A stretch of 64,000 nucleotides of DNA from Glaciecola sp964621345. GTDB taxonomy: Bacteria; Pseudomonadota; Gammaproteobacteria; Enterobacterales; Alteromonadaceae. Below, in pieces: positions 35,505 to 44,737 of this stretch; position 1 is the first letter of the stretch; every line of letters starts with the position of its first letter. A program made the translations under genes and the position numbers. The notes beneath the pieces were generated by a model, which saw only the letters and a program-made list of their open reading frames with translations, made no database searches and was not told the origin of the DNA. The stretch spans positions 40,587 to 104,586 of the forward strand of contig CAZUON010000006.1 in assembly GCA_964621345.1 (NCBI GenBank), written 5' to 3'.

Positions 35505-35960
35505 TTACAAGTACTCGTTGATGTTCCAGCTGCCAATATCATCTTCAGTTCCATCAATGCCATCAGGACCAACAGAATATATTTCTACCGGTTTTATTTC
35601 GCCTGGGCTTAACAGCACGTAGTCACCCCCCCACGGGTCTTGTGGCAAACGGTTAATGATACCGCCTTCTGGGTAATTTTTTGGAATCGGTTCAATGCTA
35701 GGGATTGAAACTAAAGCTTCAAGGCCTTGTTCAGTGGTTGGAAAACGGTTCGCATTAAGTTTGTACATTTGCAGTGCGTTTTCTAAATTTTGAATATCAA
35801 TGGCGGCTTTTTTCAGTTCAGCCGTTGATTTACTGCCGCCCACATTCGGAATAACAAGGGCCGCAATCATGCCAATAATGAAGATAACAATCATTACCTC
35901 AATTAAGGTAAAACCCTTTATTGAAGTATTGTGTCTATGTGAGACTTTCGAAAATGTCAT
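35505..35960 (-). CDS. gspG: Type II secretion major pseudopilin GspG
   Basis: 151 residues. Leader of 16 residues ending in KG, then FTLIEVMIVIFIIGMIAALV; the conserved MYKLNANRFPTTEQGLEAL and the C-terminal calcium-binding loop DGIDGTEDDIGSW are present. GspG polymerises into the pseudopilus that pushes substrates through the secretin. Gap to gspH is 94 bp, usual for this highly expressed subunit. Confidence 0.96.
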   Translation of the reverse strand: MTFSKVSHRHNTSIKGFTLIEVMIVIFIIGMIAALVIPNVGGSKSTAELKKAAIDIQNLENALQMYKLNANRFPTTEQGLEALVSIPSIEPIPKNYPEGGIINRLPQDPWGGDYVLLSPGEIKPVEIYSVGPDGIDGTEDDIGSWNINEYL

Positions 35961-35974
35961 GCTTATAATCCTTT

Positions 35975-37195
35975 TTAACTACCTACTAAACTATTCAGTG
36001 CCAGAATTGGCATTAAAATCGCCATTACAATAAATAATACGATTGCAGCCATCGATACAATCAACACGGGCTCAAATATTTTAAGCGCAATATTGATAGT
36101 GGAGGCTAATTCCCGCTCTTGATTGTCGGCTGCTCTTGCCAACATATGCTGCAATTCACCTGAGCGCTCACCGGAGGCAATCATATGCATCATCATGGGC
36201 GGAAAAACCTTTGTGCTATCTAAGGCTCCACGTAAGGTGCTCCCTTCTTTTACTTTTTCAGCAGCCTCTTGTACTAAATTCTTAAGGTGTTTGTTTTCAA
36301 GCACATTACCCGCAATGCGCATAGATTCCAGCAGCGGAACGGCACTTGCCGACAAGATACTCAATGTTTGAGCGAAACGCGCGGTATTAGTTCCCCGTAC
36401 TAATTTTCCAATCACGGGTAAAAACAGGAGACGTTTGTGCCATGCCAGTTCGATGCGCGGTACTTGTAACAGTCTATTAATGAGCAATACCAAAAGTGCC
36501 AGTCCTATACCTGCAAAAATGCCATAATCTTGAAGCATGTCACTAATACTAATTAAAATCCGTGTCATCAGCGGTAGTTCTTGGCCCATGGTATCAAACT
36601 GTTCAACAATGCTTGGCACGACAACGGTCAGGAGCATGATCACTACCCCGAGCGCCACCACCATCATGACAATCGGGTATATTAAGGCTTGGCTGATTTG
36701 GCTAGAGGTCTCTTGTCGTTTTTCAGTGTAGTCAGCTAAACGACTTAACACCGTGTCTAGGTGTCCAGAACGCTCACCTGCTGCGACCATCGCTCGATAA
36801 AGCGTGTCGAATACTCGCGGAAAGTCCCCCAAGGCTTTGGCTAAGGAATGGCCTTCTACTACTTTACTACGAATTGCCATCATCATATTTTTATGGCGAG
36901 GTTTTTCGCATTGCTCAGCTACAGCCAGAAGGGCTTCTTCGATCGTTAATGCCGCTTCAATTAGCGTTGCAAGTTGCCGCGTCAGTAAGGCCAAGTCAGA
37001 GGTCGATATTCGCCCAGAAAATAAGGTGAAGGATGCGCGCTCGCTGGATTTTTCTTGCGCCACTTGTTCAACTTCGATAGGAATGAGGGATTTTTCGCGC
37101 AACTGCTGCCGAATCTGCCTTGCGGTATCGCCCTCTAGCACGCCGTTTTTATTTTTACCACGCGCATCTAGCGCCTTATATGCAAAAGCAGGCAT
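35975..37195 (-). CDS. gspF: Type II secretion inner-membrane protein GspF
   Basis: 406 residues with two GspF/PilC cytoplasmic repeats (FTLFSGRISTSDLALLTRQL and ARFAQTLSILSASAVPLLES) and three transmembrane helices (near 170-195, 222-240 and 378-400). Platform protein that contacts the GspE ATPase. Starts within the last codon region of gspE, so the two are coupled. Confidence 0.95.
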   Translation of the reverse strand: MPAFAYKALDARGKNKNGVLEGDTARQIRQQLREKSLIPIEVEQVAQEKSSERASFTLFSGRISTSDLALLTRQLATLIEAALTIEEALLAVAEQCEKPRHKNMMMAIRSKVVEGHSLAKALGDFPRVFDTLYRAMVAAGERSGHLDTVLSRLADYTEKRQETSSQISQALIYPIVMMVVALGVVIMLLTVVVPSIVEQFDTMGQELPLMTRILISISDMLQDYGIFAGIGLALLVLLINRLLQVPRIELAWHKRLLFLPVIGKLVRGTNTARFAQTLSILSASAVPLLESMRIAGNVLENKHLKNLVQEAAEKVKEGSTLRGALDSTKVFPPMMMHMIASGERSGELQHMLARAADNQERELASTINIALKIFEPVLIVSMAAIVLFIVMAILMPILALNSLVGS

Positions 37196-38787
37196 TATTC
37201 TTCTCGGGTTACTCTTAATACTTCTTCAAGAGAAGTCACGCCAAGCATGACTTTATCTAAACCGTCTTGGCGAATCGAAGGGGTTGTTTTGCGTATATAC
37301 TTCTCGATCGCTTGCTCGCCTTTTGCATCATGCATCATGCTGCGTACAGTATCGTCTACAATCAGCTGCTCGTGAATACCTGTACGCCCACGGTAACCAG
37401 AGTAATTGCAATGCACACAGCCCTTTGGATTATAAATAGTACAAGCTTGCTCATCGTCTAACCCTAGCACTTCTCGTTCCTTTATGCTTGGGGTATGGGC
37501 GACTTTACATTCAGAACATAAGGTTCTGACTAAGCGCTGAGATAATACCGAAAGCAAACTTGAAGAGAGCAAAAATGGCTCAATCCCCATGTCCTCTAGT
37601 CGCGTAATTGCGCCAGCGGCGGTATTGGTATGTAGGGTAGATAAAACTAAGTGGCCAGTTAAACTTGCTTGGACCGCAATTTGTGCGGTTTCGATATCTC
37701 GAATCTCACCTACCATGACCACATCTGGGTCTTGACGTAATATTGCGCGCAGACCTCGCGCAAATGTCATATCTACTTTAGGATTGACTTGAGTCTGCCC
37801 AATCCCTTCTAAATCAAACTCAATAGGGTCTTCAACAGTTAAAATATTACGGTCTTTTGAGTTAATTTCACTCAGACCTGCATAAAGGGTTGTGCTTTTA
37901 CCCGAACCCGTGGGGCCGGTGACAAGCATGATCCCGTGTGGCTTTCGAATCAACCCTGAAAAATGCTCTCGGTTGTTAAGAGTCATGCCCAAATCTTCAA
38001 GGTTGAGCCGAGCGTTATTTTTATCTAACAAGCGTAGCACCACTCGCTCGCCATGACTAGAAGGCATAGTCGAAACACGCACATCTACCGCTCTTCCACC
38101 TATACGTAAACTTATACGCCCGTCTTGTGGGACCCGCTTTTCGGCAATATCCATTTTAGACATTACCTTGATTCGCGATACTAGCATGGATGACATTTTC
38201 CGATTAGGCCGCAGTATCTCTCTGAGCACCCCATCTACTCTAAAGCGCACGACTAATTGATTTTCAAAGGTCTCGATATGAATATCGGATGCACCTTCTT
38301 TAATCGCTTCCCCTAGCATTGCATTAATCAGTTTAATGATGGGCGCGTCATCTTCGTTGTCGAGCAGGTCTTCGGTATCAGGTAGGTCTTCTGCTAACGC
38401 AAACAAGTCACTTTCGTTGCCGATATCTTCCATTAATTGTTTTGCATCAGAGGAATTACGCTGGAAGGAGTCGGTCAGCATTTGTTCAAACTTATCCTCA
38501 GGCAATCGTGTCATTTGCAAATTAGCGCCTACAAAACGCCGCATTTCTGCAATGCTTTTTAATAATGTTTCATGGGTGTGGAAAAGAGTGATGGGATCAG
38601 AATCGAGTCCAAGTAAGACCTTGTGCCTTTTGGCAAACGCAAAGGGCACTTGATTACCAATGACTTCATTTTCATCGGGCATAACGTCCACGTTTGCCGC
38701 GTCGTTTGCTTGCTGCAACTCCTCACCGGCCCCAACGGGAACGAGTGATTCGTCGAGCTCTGAATCAAGTGAAGTATCGTGCGACAT
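37195..38787 (-). CDS. gspE: Type II secretion ATPase GspE
   Basis: 530-residue hexameric ATPase that powers pseudopilus assembly. Walker A GPTGSGKSTT, Asp box IEFDLEGIGQTQVNPK, Walker B VMVGEIRD, His box LHTN, and the tetracysteine zinc subdomain (CSEC ... CVHC) that marks GspE. The N-terminal GspL-binding region is present but short and acidic. Confidence 0.96.
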   Translation of the reverse strand: MSHDTSLDSELDESLVPVGAGEELQQANDAANVDVMPDENEVIGNQVPFAFAKRHKVLLGLDSDPITLFHTHETLLKSIAEMRRFVGANLQMTRLPEDKFEQMLTDSFQRNSSDAKQLMEDIGNESDLFALAEDLPDTEDLLDNEDDAPIIKLINAMLGEAIKEGASDIHIETFENQLVVRFRVDGVLREILRPNRKMSSMLVSRIKVMSKMDIAEKRVPQDGRISLRIGGRAVDVRVSTMPSSHGERVVLRLLDKNNARLNLEDLGMTLNNREHFSGLIRKPHGIMLVTGPTGSGKSTTLYAGLSEINSKDRNILTVEDPIEFDLEGIGQTQVNPKVDMTFARGLRAILRQDPDVVMVGEIRDIETAQIAVQASLTGHLVLSTLHTNTAAGAITRLEDMGIEPFLLSSSLLSVLSQRLVRTLCSECKVAHTPSIKEREVLGLDDEQACTIYNPKGCVHCNYSGYRGRTGIHEQLIVDDTVRSMMHDAKGEQAIEKYIRKTTPSIRQDGLDKVMLGVTSLEEVLRVTREE

Positions 38788-38789
38788 AA

Positions 38790-40835
38790 TTATTCTTTCG
38801 ACTCATCTTTGTCATTCAAATACTCTTCAAAACTAGGCGGTAGAGTAAGCTTATCGTCCCATGCTGGTAAATCAGGCCCGATTGTGTTCGGCATGAGCGG
38901 AATGCCTTGCGATTGGCGATTTAACTGCTGTGCTCTTATATAATTATATTTGCGATGGCTAATTTCGTTCATTGTAATGCCATCACGCACAATCGTTGGG
39001 CGTAAAAATACCATTAAATTACGCTTACGTTTGCTGGTCGATGTTGTTTTAAACAGGTGCCCTAAAAATGGAATATCACCTAAAAGGGGCACTTTAGATA
39101 CACTTTCTTGCACATCTTCGTCAATCAGTCCACCAAGCACGATAGTGCCGCCATCATCGACAATAACGGTAGTTTTGATTTCACGTTTATTGATTGAAAT
39201 ATCCACCGACGTCGCACCGCTTACGCTTGATACTTCTTGTTCGATGGTTAACTGTACGGCATCACCTTCGTTGATTTGAGGCGTAACCTTGAGTTTAATA
39301 CCCACTTCTTGTCTATCGACAGTTTGAAATGGGTTAGAGTTGTTTGAACCAGTACTGGTGCCGGTAATAATAGGGACTTCCTGACCGACGATAAAAAAGG
39401 CCTCTTCGTTATCCATGGTAGTGAGATGCGGTGTCGCTAAGATATTCGAGTTTGTATCATTACTTACCGCTTGTACTACTGCGCCCCAACCGTTATCGAT
39501 GATACCGGCAATCAGGCCGTTGGCGCCGCCTAATAATTGCGCCAATGGTGTTAAGTCACCCTCAATGGTCTCTTCTGTTTCAACAGGTACGCCGTTGGCA
39601 GAGGTAGTCGTTCTCGTTACGGTGCGATCTTCTGCTTCTCGTAACGCAACACCCAAGGTACCTACTGGAATTACGCCGTTAGTAAATTGCGTACCACCAC
39701 CAGATTCGGTTACCCATTGCACACCAAGGGTAACGCCGTCACCTTCAAATACTTCAACAATGATTGCTTCTACTTGCACCTGGGCTCTTCGCACATCAAG
39801 CTGACGAATAACCTTCTCAAGAGAGCGCAGCATATCGGGTTCAGCAGTGATGACCAAGGAGTTACTATCTTCATGAAAATCGATACTGACATCACGATTA
39901 TTTACACCACCACCGCGGCTTTGCTGCGTAGGTTGTCCGTCGGCTTGAATGGTTGCGCTTACGCCCTGTAATACTTTGACTAAATCTTCTGCCTTGGCGT
40001 AATTGAGAAAGATAACACGGGTATTACCGCTACTCTCAAGCTCTTGGTCCATGCGTTCAATGAGATTAATCAGTCGCTGGCGCGCTTTGATATCGCCACT
40101 GACAATCACGCTATTGGTTCTGTCATCCGCTACAACGCGCGGGGTAGATTTGCCACCAGCGGCTTGTTTACCTGCAGAGTTATTGATGCTGTCGATGATT
40201 CGAACCATTTCGGATGCAGAGGCATATTTGAGCTTTATAACTTCAACCTCTTCATCACCGGCTCTGTCGACGCGCTCAATGATTTCGACTAAGCGATTCA
40301 CAACCGCCGCTCGACCAGTGAGCATCATTACATTACTTGGGTCGTGACTCACTACGTTACCGCCGCCTTGCTGGTCGTTAAGTTGGCGTAAAATGGGTGC
40401 CAACTCTCTTACCGGCACATTGTAAACAGGCATAACCCGGGTGATCATTTCATCACCGTCGAATCTGGTGCCTTCAACTACAGGAATATTTGAAGACTTA
40501 GCGTCTTTAGAGCGTACGACTTTTAAAATTCCGTTAGGCATTTCTACGACTGCAAAATCGTAAACTTGTAAGACATTTAAGAAAAACTGATAGTATTGTT
40601 GTTCGTTTAGTAAATCGTAACTGCGTACGTTGATTTTACCGCGTACATTGGGGTCAACAATAATGGTGCGTTTTAGGTTTTTACCAACAATATTAATGAA
40701 CTCTGTAATTTCGGTATTTTTGAAGTTCGGTTGATACTCCGCCGCATATGCAGTGCTTCCTATCATTAGGCTCAGTGTCAAACTCAGGCACAATACTAGT
40801 GTTTGGCAAGACCTGAAAGGCCAACTTAATCTCAT
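38790..40835 (-). CDS. gspD: Type II secretion secretin GspD
   Basis: 681-residue outer-membrane channel. Signal peptide (LVLCLSLTLSLMIGSTAYA-A), N0 domain (YQPNFKNTEITEFINIVGKN), three N1-N3 ring domains with repeated VVADDRTNSVIVSG and VSIDFHEDSNSLVITAEP, and the secretin core (GQEVPIITGTSTG to LGGLIDEDVQESVSKVPLLG). A C-terminal S-domain-like tail follows. 21 bp after gspC. Confidence 0.96.
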   Translation of the reverse strand: MRLSWPFRSCQTLVLCLSLTLSLMIGSTAYAAEYQPNFKNTEITEFINIVGKNLKRTIIVDPNVRGKINVRSYDLLNEQQYYQFFLNVLQVYDFAVVEMPNGILKVVRSKDAKSSNIPVVEGTRFDGDEMITRVMPVYNVPVRELAPILRQLNDQQGGGNVVSHDPSNVMMLTGRAAVVNRLVEIIERVDRAGDEEVEVIKLKYASASEMVRIIDSINNSAGKQAAGGKSTPRVVADDRTNSVIVSGDIKARQRLINLIERMDQELESSGNTRVIFLNYAKAEDLVKVLQGVSATIQADGQPTQQSRGGGVNNRDVSIDFHEDSNSLVITAEPDMLRSLEKVIRQLDVRRAQVQVEAIIVEVFEGDGVTLGVQWVTESGGGTQFTNGVIPVGTLGVALREAEDRTVTRTTTSANGVPVETEETIEGDLTPLAQLLGGANGLIAGIIDNGWGAVVQAVSNDTNSNILATPHLTTMDNEEAFFIVGQEVPIITGTSTGSNNSNPFQTVDRQEVGIKLKVTPQINEGDAVQLTIEQEVSSVSGATSVDISINKREIKTTVIVDDGGTIVLGGLIDEDVQESVSKVPLLGDIPFLGHLFKTTSTSKRKRNLMVFLRPTIVRDGITMNEISHRKYNYIRAQQLNRQSQGIPLMPNTIGPDLPAWDDKLTLPPSFEEYLNDKDESKE

Positions 40836-40856
40836 AAAAACATTACCTTCATTGTC

Positions 40857-41804
40857 TTAATCCCTTGGAATTTCTATGCTCAGTGGAATGCGCTGTTCGT
40901 TTCTAAGCACTTGAATACTGAGACTTGTTGCGCTATTTAGCAAGCCAACCGCCTCGAGCGCTTGCGAAGTGTCTGAAAGAGTATAACCATTTAGCTCAGT
41001 AACTATATCACCTTCTTTTAAGCCCACTTGTTTAAATAAACTAGGGTCCTTACCTGGCGACACTCTATACCCTACTGGGATACCATTTTGTAAGTAGGGA
41101 GTTAGGCGAATGAAGTCACTGAAACTTGCGGGCTCTTCGGTTATGCGTTTCTTGATGCTGGCTATGTCGATATCGTCATTTTGACTTGGTCCGACAGGTG
41201 ATGCTTGCCCTCGACCGGCGGTTTGTCGATTGTCGCCATTGATTGCTTGATTTTGTTCTCGTAGTTTATTTGCTTCGTCAAAGTCTATGCCCTCAAGCAT
41301 TAAGGTTTCTCGCGCTACGCGATTTTTAATAATGACTCTATCTGCATAGATTTTGTCTAAGGTTACTTGCGTACCTTCGATTTTATCGCCAATACCGTAA
41401 GTGTTCTGGTTGTTTCTATACTCAATGACTGCTGCGCCTGCACTAGGAGTTGAACTTGCAACGACCCCAGCTAGTATCAAGTTGAGTTTAGTTTCTGGCG
41501 CGTCGGTGACATCTCGCTGCACTGCAAGCTGTGGTTTCGCGCTGGCATCTCCAAATAAGTTAAGATTTAAGAGCTGATTGAGCTTGGTCTTGGTGTTTGC
41601 AGGCATAGCTGTGGTGGTAGTGTGCGTTGTGGTTTGGCTTGAAGATACTGCTGCTTCGGGTTCAGGGATAAGTTGCCACGTTAGTTTGGCAGCAAATGCA
41701 ATCAAATAAAGCGCAAGCACGAGCACTATCGCCAAAATGATCTTCTTATCATTTTTTTGATAGAATTGTAGCGCGGGCGTTAGGTTAAGTTTATCGATTG
41801 TCAT
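40857..41804 (-). CDS. gspC: Type II secretion protein GspC
   Basis: 315 residues: an N-terminal transmembrane helix (IILAIVLVLALYLIAFAAKL), a homology-region domain that docks on the GspD N0 domain (LNLILAGVVASSTPSAGAAV), and a C-terminal PDZ domain (GLKEGDIVTELNGYTL). First gene of the twelve-gene gspC-N operon. No gspO prepilin peptidase is present, so pilD must lie elsewhere. Confidence 0.94.
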   Translation of the reverse strand: MTIDKLNLTPALQFYQKNDKKIILAIVLVLALYLIAFAAKLTWQLIPEPEAAVSSSQTTTHTTTTAMPANTKTKLNQLLNLNLFGDASAKPQLAVQRDVTDAPETKLNLILAGVVASSTPSAGAAVIEYRNNQNTYGIGDKIEGTQVTLDKIYADRVIIKNRVARETLMLEGIDFDEANKLREQNQAINGDNRQTAGRGQASPVGPSQNDDIDIASIKKRITEEPASFSDFIRLTPYLQNGIPVGYRVSPGKDPSLFKQVGLKEGDIVTELNGYTLSDTSQALEAVGLLNSATSLSIQVLRNEQRIPLSIEIPRD

Positions 41805-41985
41805 CTACGTTTGTGCAACATCCATGCAAACAGTTAAGAGGCTAATCATATCTAGTGTAGGGCTTATGAACAATAGCCAAAGAGCAATGTGATAAAAAAT
41901 TCACAATATATTGACAACAACTAAGAGCGAAAGTGCAAAATAACGTATACAAGCTTAATACTGCCCTTTTAAGCCTAGTCAAAAA

Positions 41986-41999
41986 CGAGGACACCCAAC
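41986..41999 (-). repeat. Dispersed motif copy upstream of hslR
   Basis: CGAGGACACCCAAC in the 198-bp divergent gap between gspC and hslR. Its GAGG ends exactly 12 nt before the hslR ATG, as in purD. Apart from a TTGACA at 41911 I see no other signal in the gap. Confidence 0.85.
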
Positions 42000-42002
42000 A
42001 AC

Positions 42003-42419
42003 ATGACTAAACGAGGACACCCAAACCCATTATCGGAACGAAGTGAAGTTGTTCGCCTCGATAAATGGGTATGGGCAGCGCGCTTTTGTAAAACACGCTC
42101 CATAGCTAGGGAAATGATTCAGGCTGGTAAAATAAGTTATAATGGTCAGCGGACAAAGCCAAGTAGAGCGGTGGAGTTAGGTGCTAAGATCAAAATTCCC
42201 AGCGGTTTTGATACAAAAACTGTGATCGTAGAAAAATTGTACGATAAGCGTCAGTCAGCTGCTTTAGCGCAAGCGCTATATACTGAGACACAAGTAAGTA
42301 TCGAACAGCGAGAACGAAATGCCGAGGCTAGAAAGCTCAGCGTATTTCATAGTCCCCGGCCAGATAGCAGGCCCGATAAAAAACAGCGCCGGCAAATAAT
42401 TCAATTTAAAAATCAATAG
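42003..42419 (+). CDS. hslR: Ribosome-associated heat shock protein Hsp15 (HslR)
   Basis: 138-residue S4-domain RNA-binding protein: VRLDKWVWAARFCKTRSIAR, then AGKISYNGQRTKPS, and the C-terminal RPDKKQRRQI. Hsp15 returns stalled 50S subunits with attached nascent chains to use. The first 15 residues (MTKRGHPNPLSERSE) are longer than in E. coli and partly encoded by a second dispersed motif copy at 42012. hslR and hslO form the usual heat-shock pair. Confidence 0.94.
   Translation: MTKRGHPNPLSERSEVVRLDKWVWAARFCKTRSIAREMIQAGKISYNGQRTKPSRAVELGAKIKIPSGFDTKTVIVEKLYDKRQSAALAQALYTETQVSIEQRERNAEARKLSVFHSPRPDSRPDKKQRRQIIQFKNQ
42012..42026 (-). repeat. Dispersed motif copy in the hslR N-terminus
   Basis: CGAGGACACCCAAAC, 26 bp after the preceding copy, encoding R-G-H-P-N. 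Confidence 0.85.
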
Positions 42420-42434
42420 AAGGTAAGCATTTCC

Positions 42435-43334
42435 ATGACCGATAAGCTAACACGCTTTTTGTTCGAAGATCGAGCAGTACGAGGTGAAATTGTTCAACTA
42501 AGCGATAGTTTTCAGGCAGTACTTGATTCACATTCTTATCCTGAATCAGTGGCTAGATTGTTGGGTGAACTTATGACAGCGGCTAGCTTGTTAACAGCAA
42601 CATTAAAATTCAAAGGTGAAGTGTCGCTGCAAATTCAAAGTGAGGGGTTTATTAAATATGCCGTTATTAACGCGACCCACGACCAGAAATTACGTGGGGT
42701 TGCGCGATGGGATGAGAGTATAACTAGCCTTCCGACGTCCTTTAGTGACTTGTTTAGCAAAGGGGTGCTGGCTATTACGCTTGCACCTCAAGGTAAAGAG
42801 CGTTACCAAGGCGTTGTCGGGCTTGATCAATCAAACCTAGCTGCTTGTTTAGAAAATTACTTTTTACAATCAGAACAACTGCTTACAAAAGTATATTTGG
42901 AGACAAAATTAGAAAATAGTGCATCCACAGGGGGGATGTTATTGCAAATTGTTCCGAAAACTAGTGAGACTTATCAAGCTGGCGATAATACTGATTTTGA
43001 ACATTTGGCCATTTTAGCGGATACCACGACGGCCGATGAGCTGGTAGAGCTTGCACCGCAAGCATTGATTCATAGGTTATTTCATGAAGAGGATATCCGT
43101 CTTTTTGACTCGCAGGATGTTAATTTTGAATGCGATTGTTCAAAAGCGCGCAGTGCACAAGCGCTCAGAAATGTCGCTAAATCTGAGCTTTTAACAATTA
43201 TTGAAGAAGATGGCAGCATAAAAATGGATTGCCAGTTTTGTCATCAGAAATATGTGTTTGACGAAGTTGATGTTGAGAATATACACGCTGATAACTTTAG
43301 CGTGTTTGATGAGCCAGGGACGGTCAAACATTAG
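42435..43334 (+). CDS. hslO: Redox-regulated holdase Hsp33
   Basis: 299-residue chaperone that is activated by oxidation. The redox zinc site is intact: C233-x-C235 (ECDCSK) and C266-x2-C269 (CQFC). The N-terminal domain has the family LSDSFQAVLDSHSYP and GEVSLQIQSEG. 15 bp after hslR. The convergent gap to envZ contains only two dispersed motif copies. Confidence 0.95.
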   Translation: MTDKLTRFLFEDRAVRGEIVQLSDSFQAVLDSHSYPESVARLLGELMTAASLLTATLKFKGEVSLQIQSEGFIKYAVINATHDQKLRGVARWDESITSLPTSFSDLFSKGVLAITLAPQGKERYQGVVGLDQSNLAACLENYFLQSEQLLTKVYLETKLENSASTGGMLLQIVPKTSETYQAGDNTDFEHLAILADTTTADELVELAPQALIHRLFHEEDIRLFDSQDVNFECDCSKARSAQALRNVAKSELLTIIEEDGSIKMDCQFCHQKYVFDEVDVENIHADNFSVFDEPGTVKH

Positions 43335-43347
43335 GAAGCCTTGGTTT

Positions 43348-43382
43348 GGGGACACCCAACTCGTTAGTTAGGGACACCCAAA
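43348..43382 (-). repeat. Two tandem dispersed motif copies between hslO and envZ
   Basis: GGGGACACCCAAC at 43348-43360 and AGGGACACCCAAA at 43370-43382, same orientation, 22 bp apart. They make up more than half of the 63-bp convergent gap. Confidence 0.85.
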
Positions 43383-43397
43383 TCAAAAGTATCAAAA

Positions 43398-44726
43398 CTA
43401 CTTCTGCCGGTGCTTAAATGTATGATTAGCCTTGTAGTGAAGCTTGAGATAAAACCCAGCAACTAAACCGCCATCTTTGTGATTGTAGAAAGACAGTTTG
43501 CCCGCATGACTTTCTATGATCCGCTTTGTTATAGCTAGGCCAAGACCAGAGCCTTGACTGCCTCTAGCTCTGTCACCTTGTACGAAGGGGTCAAATAAAG
43601 TTTCGATTTGGGTGTCCTCTATGCCGGGGCCGTAATCCCTCACCCCACAGAAAACTTGCTCTGTTTTCGGATTGTAACGCGTCTGGATCTTAATTTTAGG
43701 ACTGCCATATCTAAATGCATTTTCGATAAGGTTATCAATTACTCGTTTTATCCCAACGGCCCTTAATTTTAAAAAAGGTACTTCATTCAGTTCTAAGCTG
43801 ATTTGGTAGCTACTATCAATTCTTCTTGCTTGCACCAACTCATTAACCAAGTCATTAATATTTACCATTTCTAAACTATCGGGTTGTTCTTGTCGCGCAT
43901 AGTCGATGAACTGATTAATAATTCCGTTCATATCTTCAATATCATGCTCTATCCCATGCTTTATCCAATCTTGGTCATCGGGGAGCATTTCGCTAGCTAG
44001 GCGGATTCGCGTGAGAGGGGTTCTTAGATCATGAGAGATACCTGCGGTCATAAGCGTTCTGTCTGCTTCAAGCTGTTTAATATTATGTGACATGTGATTA
44101 AACGCTTTGGTTACCGATACAATTTCAGTGCTACCTTCTAGTGTAAGTGGTTTAGGAAACTTCCCTAAACCGACTTCTTTCGCAGCTTTTTGAAGGGCTT
44201 GTAACGGTTTATTTAGTCGCCGAACAAACAACCATCCTCCGAGGACACTCAACGCTCCAATCACGATGAAATACATGGTAAGTGGGGATAGTTCCTCTTC
44301 GCCAACTCCTACAAGGGGAATAGATATCCAAGTATCGGTATAGCGAGAAGGGCGCACCCAGACGACATATTGCTTGCCAGTTTTAATTTTTACCTCGGTC
44401 TCTGTGCCGAGTTGCTCTGATACACTTTTTGCCATAAAACCATAGAAGGTTGCGTCAGACAAACCCGCATGCATAGCGCTTACAGGAGTATGAAAGCGGA
44501 TACCAGTGCGCTTGAATAAATCGAGCTTCTCCGCATCAGTTAGGGTGTCCTCGTCATTGACAAATAGTGTGGCAACTTGATTGGCGACTAAGGTGTTAAT
44601 TTGACTATAACTTGGGCTAATAAAGTAGTGAGCGATGGATAAGTAAGACACCACTTGATTGATTAATAACAGTAAACCTATTAATACAATTGTTTGGGAA
44701 AAAGTGCTCTTAGGGAAAAAACGCAT
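43398..44726 (-). CDS. envZ: Osmosensor histidine kinase EnvZ
   Basis: 442 residues: transmembrane helix 1 (near 13-35), periplasmic sensor, helix 2 (MYFIVIGALSVLGGWLF), HAMP, then the dimerisation box with H232 in AGISHDLRTPLTRIR and the ATPase with N box NLIENAFRYG, G1 DYGPGIED and GSGLGLAITKRI. Starts at 44726 (MRFFPKSTFSQT), matching E. coli EnvZ. A full dispersed motif copy at 43607 encodes EDTQ in the G1 loop without changing the length; a degenerate copy lies at 44540. Confidence 0.95.
   Translation of the reverse strand: MRFFPKSTFSQTIVLIGLLLLINQVVSYLSIAHYFISPSYSQINTLVANQVATLFVNDEDTLTDAEKLDLFKRTGIRFHTPVSAMHAGLSDATFYGFMAKSVSEQLGTETEVKIKTGKQYVVWVRPSRYTDTWISIPLVGVGEEELSPLTMYFIVIGALSVLGGWLFVRRLNKPLQALQKAAKEVGLGKFPKPLTLEGSTEIVSVTKAFNHMSHNIKQLEADRTLMTAGISHDLRTPLTRIRLASEMLPDDQDWIKHGIEHDIEDMNGIINQFIDYARQEQPDSLEMVNINDLVNELVQARRIDSSYQISLELNEVPFLKLRAVGIKRVIDNLIENAFRYGSPKIKIQTRYNPKTEQVFCGVRDYGPGIEDTQIETLFDPFVQGDRARGSQGSGLGLAITKRIIESHAGKLSFYNHKDGGLVAGFYLKLHYKANHTFKHRQK
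43607..43619 (+). repeat. Dispersed motif copy in envZ
   Basis: TTTGGGTGTCCTC, on the coding strand encoding E-D-T-Q directly after the G1 box DYGPGI. Confidence 0.8.
44540..44553 (+). repeat. Degenerate dispersed motif copy in envZ
   Basis: TTAGGGTGTCCTCG, one mismatch in the core. On the coding strand it encodes E-D-T in NDEDTLTD, in the periplasmic domain of EnvZ. Confidence 0.45.
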
Positions 44727-44737
44727 TATAAGTGGAG

